Below, piece after piece: positions 45,201 to 57,200 of a DNA stretch of 64,000 nucleotides (the first letter of the stretch is position 1; each line of letters starts with the position of its first letter). The DNA comes from Nematopogon swammerdamellus (lineage: Eukaryota > Arthropoda > Insecta > Lepidoptera > Adelidae). The DNA lies in contig OX336343.1 of the NCBI GenBank assembly GCA_946902875.1, positions 8,483,754 to 8,547,753 of the forward strand. Direction: 5' to 3'. Below the pieces are notes generated by a model. The model saw nothing but the letters and a program-made list of their open reading frames with translations. It ran no database searches and was not told the DNA's origin. Made by a program: the position numbers and the translations under genes.

Positions 45201-48200
45201 CACCAAGGTGTTATGGGCTACCATCACGGATGTTGTAGGTGGGTGTCATGTCAGAAAAAAAATCATCAAATAAGTAATAAGGGTACCGAATTTGAGCATG
45301 TTCCAATCGAAGACGTAGTCGTAGGTGAAGCCCTGGCGGTGGAAGAGTGTGCGGAAGAGCTGGCGCAGGTGGCTGTAGTCGGGCCGCTCCTCGAAGCGCA
45401 GCCGGCGACAGTACTTCAGGTACAGCTGGAACTCCACCGGGTGGTTCTGCCGCAATACATATTTATTGTTTAATTAAACTACTTAACCTTCTAGACTAGC
45501 TCTTACTAAAAGGTGGGCCAAAAGTAATCACCTGATGTTCTTTGGCTGTAATTTTTTTTTAAAAAGGAAAACATTGGTTCTACTTATGGATTAGGTTTAT
45601 TTAATGAATTAGAATATTTTTCATTAAATCGAGAAAATGATATTGGTCAAGTGTCCGCTGTCAGAATTAATGACCATACGGGCTCGTTTTATGACATTTT
45701 TCATCACTTGTGTCAGAACTTCTTGTGCCACACTTGTGTCAGAGCGATAGGTTCTTTAAGTGCTTCAAGAGTCCGAGGATTGTTTACATAAACCGGGGAC
45801 TATAAGTAACCCCACAAAAAATAGTCTGGAGCGGTCAAATCGGGTGATCTGGCCGAAGTCGGAAATCTTCGACGAAATTCAAGCTGCGTCAATACCACAG
45901 ACGAATTATTACGCAAAAAAAATGGATTCAATTATTCCGCGTTCTTGAGGAGAATAGTGTTCCATGGCTTATTGACGTGTATTCTGCATCTGTTTACTTC
46001 ACAAATGTCAAAACAGAATTTACATTTGCCGCCATTTTGAAAAGTTATAGCGTCGTCCAATAGGGTGATTACTTTTGGCCCACCTTGTATATTATATTTT
46101 CATATTACTTAACAATTTTTCCCGAGGTCCAAGTACCCCGAGTAAAATTTTCCTATATTTATTATTATTTTTCATTTCCTGTTTATCTATCGTATTATTT
46201 ATTCATTTACACAATAATCACAATATAATACGAAATCAATCTTTCATCAGTGGGAAATATCAGCACCCAACCCTTATGATATAATTGTACGTATAAGAAG
46301 CAGCAAAATATATAACACTCACCCTACCCCCGTAAGGTGGCTATATTGAGCCTATAGCCGGGTCACTGAGCACAACGGCCCCGTGTCAAGTGCGTTCAAT
46401 TCGTCGGCGGCTCTCTGTCGACAACAACAACAAACACAACACTCACCCTACAGAGCTCGTCAAAAGGCGTGGAGAGTTTCTTCTCAGATATCCTCTCGTA
46501 CTTCTGGCGCTTTGTGGCGGCGCGGAGCCCCTGCCACGGCAGGCTGCCCCGGTTGAAGTACATCAGCACGTAGCCAAGCGACTCGAGGTCGTCCCGCCGC
46601 GACTGCTCGATGCCCAGGTGAGTATTTATCGACGCGTACCGCGCCGTCCCTGCGCGTATCGTCACAAACCGCTTTACTCGCATTTCCGTCTCCCATTACT
46701 GTATTGTTAAAAGTACTTATTTTTACATGTAAGCAAATTTAACATAAACCGCTGAATAAGTTTTCTGTAGACTAAACATAAATATAGGGATACATAAGCC
46801 CATTTGGCCTCTGCAGCCTGTCTGTAGTCCATGTTGCATAGAATCTCATCGCTGCATCGTTTCATACATCTGTGGAATTTTCCCATAATTTACCAACCAG
46901 CCTAACTATTTAAGTCAACAGGACCACTTTCGCATTCCAGGATATAAGTTACTCACAATTATTTTCTTCACTGTAGATCAGATATTATAGGTTTAAAATG
47001 TTTTATTTCTAAAAAACCTCATTGGTTTAACTCCAGTTTTTCAAACTTTTGACCACTGGCATGAGGCTCATAAGAAGTATGTCTTGTTCATCTTCATCTT
47101 GACAAGGTTTTACTGGTGTGTGTGATCTATTCTTTGAGTCAACAGTAACAATGCAATTTTACAATGAAACACCTAAACATAAAATTATGCAGATTGAAAG
47201 AATATAGAAAGACGTCATAAATAAAGCGAGGTGTTGAACTAAGCTTGCGATGGCTTCACCGAACATATTTTTTATTTTTTTTTTATTTTTTTTTATTTTA
47301 TTGGGAAAACATACAGTCATCGTAAAAAGGAGTAAGTACTAACATTAATTACACAGAGACCAGTAAAGTTTTCTACATAAAGTTATCCGTATTAAGTGCG
47401 TTCATGATTAATAAATTAACCTAAAAGAAAGAAAACATCAAAAACTAATACCGACACACGAAAATCAACCAATTACTTAACCATAGGAGATACATTGATA
47501 AGAAGTACATACCTACCATGTACCTAGCAAGAAAACCAACCCAACCTACCCTCACACAATTCTCATCTGCCCGCTTTAACACCTGTTTCATCATTTACTG
47601 TTTCGATCGCTGACCTTTTGAGATGGCTGAGTGATACATGAAATAAATCAAGACAGGAGAAGAAGTTGTCATAAGTAGCACAACTCCTCCAATATCCGGG
47701 CCCATCGGCAGTAGAGGACGGTGTTAATCCAAGGTCGGGACTAGCGAGTGGCCACTCTGAATTTCCTGCGCATGCTTCACGTTTCGGCTCTATGGGCTAC
47801 CGGCGGCCATGTAATGTATGTTAATATATGAATATCCTTATAACTCAAGAACCACTTTATCGATTTAGATAAAGTTTTCACTGTTACATTCTGTCACTTC
47901 TCAAGATGTTTTTAGGCTATAAATTATAACGCTACATCATTGGCGGCCTGAGCTGTGAGCACAAAGTCACGCGAAGCGAAGCCGCGGGCAAAACCTTGTG
48001 AGCGATAAAATGAATAGGCCTAAGGAGGTACGTACATATGTTTCCATAAGTCGCTCAACTGATTACGTAGAGTATTTTACTAAGAATGCAATACGACGTA
48101 GTAGTTTTTATAACACTGTGACCTCTATATATTACGTAGTGTAATGTAGGTATATTACTCTGACGTGCACTGTGAGGGAGATACCGTTTCAATGATAATA

Positions 48201-51200
48201 AGAAAAGCAGCTACGTTCATTATGTTTATTACTAGAAGATATTATTGTTACATGTACTCACCTGTCAAATTTTTGTTTTCTCTGTAGGGGATGTGCTGCA
48301 TTGACCTCGCATCTCTGTACTTTTTCGCTAGACCAAAATCTATGATATACACTAAGTTTCCTTTTTTACCTAGACCCATTAGGAAGTTATCTGGCTTTAT
48401 GTCCCTGAAACAAACACAGAAAGTTAGTATTCCAAATAATACACACACACTTTTAAAGTCTTTTCACTAACATACTATGTTCCATTTAAATTATGAAGAA
48501 AATAATTTCGAAAAACACATTTTCATAGTAGATCATTTTACACTCAGTAACTTAATGTTCGTTCTTATAATTTCGAAAAAACACATTTTCATGGTAGATC
48601 ATTTTTACACTCAGTAACTTAATGCTCGTTCATCAAAACACAACACGTAGTGTGAAAATTGAAATGTGACAAGGTTCTTTAGTTTGTATTTCTACTTATA
48701 AAACAACTGTACAAAGAGTTAACCAACACCCTATTTTTTTGTGTAAGAGCAATCATTTGTTTTAGCGAAAAACTTATGAATGAGACGGTTACGGGCCTAC
48801 GACACGGGTGATTGTATTGTGTGAGCGACCGCACTTGCAAGAGTATGGACTCCGCAGGCGGTGCGGCGGCGTGGCTGTGAAATCGGTCCCCTGGCGGACC
48901 CACTCACCTACCCACTGCTCTGCGCCGCAAAACAACGCGAGTCGCACACACACAGCAGAGAGAACATACACAACACATTGTCCTCCGCTTCCTATGCTGT
49001 GATAATATGCAACCGTCCATATAATCGCTTGTTGCCATGGAGACAGCCGTGAGTACAATTATGTACGGCATCAATACAATCATGCATATTAATGCATGAA
49101 AATATGAAGATATCAATTAACCTAACAAAAACACAATAATCAATGTGAATATTGAACTTTTTTTAATCCATTTCGTGGTTACAGAAATTGAAATATAATT
49201 TAATAAAAAAAAAAAAAATCCTAAAATACAATTTCAGATAAACTGAACTTCGAAAAATCAGGCTGCCAAACAAAATAGTAAAATGTACTTCTTCAATTGG
49301 TTTGAATAAAATGTTTATTACACCTAAATTAAGGTCCTTTGCGTTATCTTGATAGTTGAGAGGAGATAAGATTATGACAATTGACTCGTAGTCAAGCTAA
49401 CAGAAAAAAAACACAATAGTGTGTCGTGTCACAACACTTGCTCAACTCCGGTAAGCGAAGCAAAGCAACAGTTTAGCGAGTGGCACCGCTCAATCTCTCT
49501 TGAGGAACCAATCGATTGCAGAGCATGACCGAACTAACCGCCGACACTTCATTTCTACTCGCAGAGCGAATGAGGTCGGCGAACCGCAGTGCCCATTCTG
49601 TGATTTCAACTTGTTTGCAATCTGATTAGATTTATAAATAAATCAATAGTGAATGAAATGGATGGCGAGTCACATTTTTGTTGTATTCAAGTGTGAATGG
49701 CAAATAAAATTAGTTTGTATTGAGCTGGGTTAGAAACTACATGTTAATTTGGAATACTTTTTTTATGTAATCCGGTATGGGTGGCTGAGTCAGAGGGGCC
49801 AGAGCACATGCTCCGACCGGCCAATATGGCCTGCGATAAAGTTCCACGCCGGAGACATCCCTTTGAGTTTCTGGCTATACTGGACTAGAAGAGAACACAG
49901 TCGAGGCTGCTATGCAGCCAAGTTATGTCCAGTATGGTGGTATCAACCCAGTCGACCACAATTTTAGCCTACAACCTAGTAATGTTTATTGTTTATTGTA
50001 TAATTTCATCCATAGGTAGGTAACCTACGCTTGGATATGTCGAAAATTCCGCCAGTTCTAGATGACAATGGACAAAGAAAGGGTATACCATATACTACAG
50101 AATAAGATGGGGATACTAGGTACCATTTGCGTGCCTACAAAATAAAATAAAATGAGATCTAGGACTCGGGAATTTGGCCCTACATCTTTATTTAGTGTTC
50201 TAACGCAGTGCAGAACTAATTCATAACTTTCTATGACGGAGGTTACACGCTAGGTTGGGCATCAGTTCAGTCCGTGACCTTGGTCACGACCAGATTGACG
50301 CCAGACGTAAAATGCATTCGCACTATCAGTCTGCCATCAGTCTAGTATCAAAATATTTTAAAATCCATCAGTCTGGTCCATCATTCCAAACCATCCTTCC
50401 ATCAAAGTAGATTAAACGGTCAGTCTGGACCATGGTTTAACCAGATTGATGGACTGAACTGATGAAAAACCTAGCGTGTAACCTCCGTCTATCTCTTTCA
50501 TTTGTATTGACAGATCATTCTAAGTTAAATGAGGTATAAAAGCATATGAGGCACTGACGTGGCACCAAGTTCACCCGGTGTTATGGGCTGACATCACGGA
50601 TGTTGTAGGTGATATAGCCAATCGTGTCAGTTTCCATAAAAAAAAAAGGTATAGATAAAAAAAAGAGGCATATAAAAATACTTACACTTCAGCTGGTTTC
50701 CTGCTATAGAAAAAATACTATGGAATTTCTCTATATTTAAAAATGCAATGTCAATAAGGATGCGTTAGATAGAACTTGCAATGTGTAAAATAGATATGCG
50801 GCAAGTACCTACCTGGCAGTAAATAGTTTACATTGTGCTTTAGAAAGAGTACAATATGTACATTATTTACTCCCGGGTACTGTACCAATAGCGATACAGT
50901 ACACAGTACAACGCACAACTAAAGTACTTTACCACTTCGCAAAGTGAGTGGTTCACAGCGCTCGCCCTGTGGAGTGGCGGCCACGGGTAACGTCGCTTTG
51001 ATTCGGAGCGCATGTGGATAAACCACATAGACATGAGACAGGTTACCTATGAATAAAGTTTCTCGAGTGTATGTAGTCGATGCGGGAGACGAGCTGGTCG
51101 GCGAGCAGCAGCACGGTCTTTAGCGAGAAGCGCCGCGAGCAGAAGTTGAACAGGTCCTCCAGCGAGGGTCCGAGCAACTCCATCACCATCACGTTGTAGT

Positions 51201-54200
51201 CCCCCTCTGAGCCGCACCATTTTATCGCGGGGATCCCCACTGCAACAAGCCCGATACATTCACAATTTTTAAAACAATGTGACAACAACCTAAATGGTAT
51301 TATCTATCACACATCCATGGTGATAGTTTTAAGGGTAGCATAATGTAGCCAGTTATGCCTGCAAGAATTCTGACCAAATTGGTCAAAATATCTTCATGTG
51401 TCGCTACTATTATGCGTGATACTGATACCCATCAACCTTGAGCCAAGTACTCAAACTTTTTTAACATCTTTTTTATTTGCATATGGTTATATTTTTATTT
51501 AAAATCCTTTTACTAAAACTTGATCTAAGAAAGGGAAATTTATTACCAAATAATTTTCTTCACACTAATAGCATTCATAGAACTAAGTTCAATTTCTCTC
51601 ACAATAATATTATACACCTCTACCTATTATCCCCTGACGTGCGTACGGCCCCGTCGGGGCGGTGTCATTTGCTGTGTCGGATATGCGGCCCGCCCCCGCG
51701 GGGCGGCTCGGACGACTTCATACAAATAATTTATTGTAACGTGCAACATCCTTCTTAACTCTTCTAACGAATGTCTAGTAATTGATGAAAGAGTAGGCTA
51801 CCTAAAAATACACACTTCTATGTGCTTGTCCTGTCAAATAATTATTGACAAGCGATCTTCAGTCGGTCTCTCTGTGTTCGCGGACGGTGACGTGTGCGCC
51901 TCGTGTTTTTAGTGGTTTCTTGTGGATTTTTTGGTGTTTTCTTTGTGAAAAACGATGGAAGGGTAAGTAATCTTCATTTACAATAGTTTCTCGGCGCTGA
52001 GGAACGATTTATTCGTAAAGTATCGTAATTTTGGTAACCCCCTAGGCAAAAACCGTTCCGAAAATTCTTGATTTTTTTAAACCAGTTTAATAATGATAGT
52101 ATTAAACACATTACCAATGAAATTATAGAAAATTTTATGTACATTTGGAAAATAAAACCTTTTCATATACGTTTAAAAGAAAAAAGTATAGAAATATCGC
52201 CAAAAACGCAGAGCGCACCCGATTTTGACCAAAATTTATTTTGGCCAAAATGGCGACGCACTCAAGGGTTGACAGCTAATCGGGTCCGCTCGCACATGAG
52301 GGGTTATCAAATGGAATATCGTTCTATTTGTCTGCCTGTGTATTTATCTATGTTTATCTGAATTTAAGGGATAAATTTTGATAGTCAACATGAATCCAAC
52401 CAAGCGCACAATATTATGATTGGTACGTAAAATACAGTTCATTGACCTTCACGACGGACACAAACAATGGAAATAGACCTCATGGGACACAAAACAACAA
52501 TAAACGAGGGTCCATCAAGATATGCCGCACGTCTAATTACGCATGTGGACAATCACCCGCGTGTGATAGCGAACTCAAGACGGAATAATCAATCATTGAG
52601 GAGACATGTATTATAAATTTTGCGACCGCCCTTTCAGTCCGCGAGGGGTCAAGATATGGCGACTCGCGAAGATAGCCGAGTTACTGCATCCTGCGGTGTT
52701 GCGAGCTCCTGTATAATGTCCTAGAAACATCCTCCGTTGCATGACAAATCACGTTGCTATCATATTATTTTAGATAAAATCTGTCAATATATATATCTAT
52801 AGTTAGGTGCAAGAGTTGAGATCTGATTGTAGTAGTGAGTTCAGTTTGTATAGAATGTAAAGCAGAGACCAGCCACGAAACTGCCGGCCATCTATATCCA
52901 TCACGAGTTGCCTTCACCTGTTCCTGGCCCGAACAATAAAGACTGTATGGGAAAAGGAGCAAGTGCCGCTAAGCGAGCGATTACCGTACTAAAATCTGTC
53001 ATATAATTCTCTCGTTTTTTTTTTATGCAATCTGGTATGGGTGGCTGAGTCGGAGGGGCCAAAGCGCATGCTCCGACCAGCCAATATCACCTCCGAGAAG
53101 GTAGGTGCCATACCGGAGACTTCCCTGGATTGCTGGCTATACTGGACTAGAGGAGAACACAACTGAGGCTGCTATGCGGCCACCTTACATCCAGTACGGT
53201 GGTATCAACCCAGTCGGCTACAATTTGAGCCATCATGGAACGGGTGAAAACAAGTTGTCATCAACACCACACACAATCCAGCCAACAGAAATATTATCTA
53301 TGCTAAAAACGGTTTATTTATTATAAACACAGATAGCATAAACGACTCATCTATCTAAGCGTACCAACCAACACAGGCGCACACGCCTGGCAGTCACATT
53401 TGCGAGCACATGCTATCCGATATACTCCTGTGTACACAACAAGTAAGTATCAAAATAAACAATTGCCAATTATTACACAATCCTTTCAACGCCACTGATG
53501 GATAAATTTGCCAAAACATATAATGAAAATTTATGAAGTAATGCAAGTGTAAAATAATTCAAAAATACACAACAGATTTCATTGCCAAAGTTTCATGTTA
53601 AAACATATACTTTCAAAATAAAGTAAATTCCACAAAATATTCATGTCGTCATTTGTTAGGACCGCATCATTGAGAAATCTGTTGCCTCAGCTTATCCCAT
53701 TGAAATACAAGTGCGACATTATTGCGTATACGCCTATACTTTATTTAATATTAGGTGTACAGGTATAAAAATGTAAATTATGGAAGTGGAAATTATGGAA
53801 GCGGCTAAGTTTTTTTTTTTTTTTTTTTTAAACTTCTCTATTTCATTCCCCTATCCCTTTGTTGGGATATCCAAATGTTTTGTGTCGATTTTCTTTTATT
53901 GTCACGAACGGTTTGTGACCACTGTCACAATTCCATTAAATGATGTTAAGGTTGTCCTGCGGCAGCCTCCTTTTCAGTCTCCGGGGTATCTCCATGTCTC
54001 TCATCAAATTCTTGGCTAGCTCGTTGGGATGTTGCTCGATCCTTTTCTGATAGGATTTTGTTAATGTTTTTATTTCAGCTTCCACTGTCGGTATGTCAAG
54101 GTCGTGATGGAGCGTATCATTTGTAACAAACCATGGGGCATCCATGATCATGCGCAGCATTTTTGATTGAAACCTCTGTATGATGGCGATATTGGTCTTA

Positions 54201-57200
54201 GCTGAGGTGCCCCATAGCTGAATGCCATAGGTCCATACTGGTTTCAAGATGCTTTTATAGATAAGCAGTTTTGATTGTCTTGACAGTTGGGAGCTGCGTC
54301 CTAGCAGCCAGAACATGTTCCTGAGCTGTTGGCTTAGTTGTTTGCGCTTTGTGAAAATATGTTTTTGCCAGGTGAGCTTACTATCTAAGTATAGTCCCAG
54401 GTATCTCACATCCTTTTCTTGTGGTATCTGGACACCGTTTAGTCGGACTGGCGGGCACGCCCCTCTCCGTAGGGTGAAGGTTACATGGACGGACTTTGTT
54501 TCATTGGCTTTTATCCTCCATTTCTTGAGCCAGGTGGACACCTCGTCTAGGCTATTCTGTAATATTTGAGAGGCATGTTCGGGGACAGAGTGCGATGCAA
54601 GAATAGCAGTGTCGTCGGCGAAAGTTCCGGTGAGTGCTTTTCCTGTGGTTGGAAGGTCTGCTGTGAAGATTAGGTAAAGAATAGGACCGAGAACTGAGCC
54701 TTGTGGGACACTGGCCCTGATCCTCTGTAGACTAGTGACAGCATCTCCGGTTTTCACTCGAAAGTGTCTGTCGCTCAGGTATGACTTGAGAATTTGAAAG
54801 CAGTTGTCATTGAGCATAGTTTTAACTTTATAAAGTAGTCCGTCGTGCCAAACTCGATCAAAGGCCTGGGATATGTCAAGGAACACCGCCGAGCAGTACT
54901 CCTTGTCTTCGAAAGATTGATTTATTCTCTCCACCAATCTGTGCACCTGGTCAATCGTTCCGTGTTTGGCTCTAAATCCGAACTGGTGGTTTGGAATGAT
55001 GTTTTTAGTTATTACTACGGGCATAAGTCTCGCCATAAGTAGCAGCTCCATTACTTTGGACAGCATGGGCAGAAGGCTTATGGGCCGATACGATTTTGGA
55101 TCATGCATAGGCTTCCCTGGCTTCAGGATCATTATGATTTCAGAGATCTTCCATTGGGGGGGAAAGAAATTCAATCTAAGCACTGCATTGAAGAGATGTG
55201 TTAGATATTGTATTCCAATTGGGGGCAACTCTTTAAGAAGTCTTGATGTGATTAGGTCGTATCCTGGTGCTTTTTTGGAATCAATACTTTTTATAGTTTT
55301 CATCACTTCAGTGCTAACAATTGTTTTGAATTTTTGTTTGCCAGGAATGTCAGGTCCACGAAGTACCGATTCAATTTCTTCCATATTCTCTGATGAACCT
55401 TCATATGGGTGCGGGCTAAACACGTTGTAAAGGTGGTTGGCAAATGCTGATGCCTTTTCTATGTCGTTTCTGGCCCACTTATCATCTGCAAGCCGTATAG
55501 GAGGTTGGTGAACTGCCGGCCGTTTGATCTTCTTTGTGGCTTTCCACAGGGAGTAGTTAGTGGCAGCAGTTGCATCTAGGCTTCTCAGGTAGTTTTGAAT
55601 ACCTCTGTTTCGTTCACGGTCTAGCATATTTTTTAACTCCTTAGTAGCTTTATTAAGGTTTACCTTATCTGATGGGTTTCGCGTTGTTTGCCAAATTTTT
55701 CGCAGGTTTCTTTTTTCGGCAGCTTTCATAGTGATTGCTTTTGAGAAATTTTGTGTTGTATCTATCTCTTTCGGGGGCGGAGTTGATTCCCAAGCTGCAT
55801 TCTGCACGCACATGTTAAATTTTTCTACAGCACATGTGATTTCATCTTCAGTCTTAAGGCTTGTTTTGATGGATAGTTCATTTTCAACTAAATGGCCAAA
55901 ACTTATCCAATCAGTTTTTCGACTGTGGAGAGTGCATTTTCTGGGTTTAACTAAATATTGTTCTCGAACGGCTATTAGAATCGGTGAATGGTCAGATGTG
56001 AGTTCGAAACAGGAATCTGCTGTTATTCGACTTTGCGGTATATTCTTTGTGACGCAGAAGTCCAGGAGATCGGGCAGTCTTTTCCTGTCTGTTGGCCAGT
56101 ATGTGGGTTCTTTAGTTGAAGCTATTCGAAGATTTAGTTGGTTGATGGTTTTTAGAAGTGCACGTCCTTTGGTCGTTGAAACCCTACATCCCCAGTCAGT
56201 GTGCTTAGCGTTATAGTCTCCGCCGGCAATAAATCGCGAACCCAATGTTTGGAAAAATGCGGCATACATATCAGTTGTGATGTTGTGTTTGGGTGGAAAG
56301 TAAACAGCTGATATTGTCAGGGAACCTGAGAGTTCCTCTACCACTATATTAGTGGCCTGTATGTAGTCTTTGGAATAACTTGTACTTTCGTAGTGTTTTA
56401 TTTTGCTTTTGACGATGACTGCAGAGCCTCCATGAGCCATTCCATCTGGGTGCATTGTATGAAAAACATTATAGTTGGGGATTTTAATGTGACTCTTTTC
56501 GGTGAAATGGGTTTCAGAAATGAGTAGGATATCTATATCTCTTTCGTGCAGGAACAAAATGATTTCCTGGTTGTGTCTTGCTAATCCATTGGCATTCCAA
56601 ACAGCTATGTTTAGTTGGTTGAATTTTGTAGCATATTTGTCATGAGCTTCATAAGAGTGTTGTTAAGATTATTCATTTGTATTATGGCTGATTTCAGTAA
56701 TTCTTTTAGTTCACAATCGCTTGTTTGCTCTACTGATATGGGATCTTCTTGGGGGACTTTATATTTATTATATTGTCTTTGTCCTGCCTTACTGGCGTAG
56801 GACGCGTGAGGGTGCTCTTTGTCCTGATTTATATGTGGTGTATCAACAAGACTTGGTTGGGATATTTTTGTGTTTTGTTTTAAATTTATCTTGCGTTTCT
56901 CTCTTAATGGAGGGTATTTGATCTTTTGTAGCTCTTTATACACGCTGCAACCTTTGTAGTTCGCTGGGTGATTGCCCTCACAAAGAACACACTTGACGCT
57001 ATCCGATCTTTCCTTCCGGGAGCAGTTCTGGGTGGCATGGTCGCCTGAGCATTTTACGCAACGAGGTTTCCTATTGCAAAATCTTTTAGTGTGACCATAT
57101 CTTTGGCAGTTTTGGCATTGTGGGATTTCTCGTTTGACTCTGGGAGGCTCGATAACCACTTTCAATCCCATGAGATGTTTGATGTTGTATACATCTTTAT

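Larger units (their letters stand above)
48640..51040. other. Intron 3 of the kinase gene
   Basis: Holds the SINE-B, MITE and SINE-A copies listed separately. 48790-49060 is GC-richer with open frames on both strands but no domain. Confidence 0.4.
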
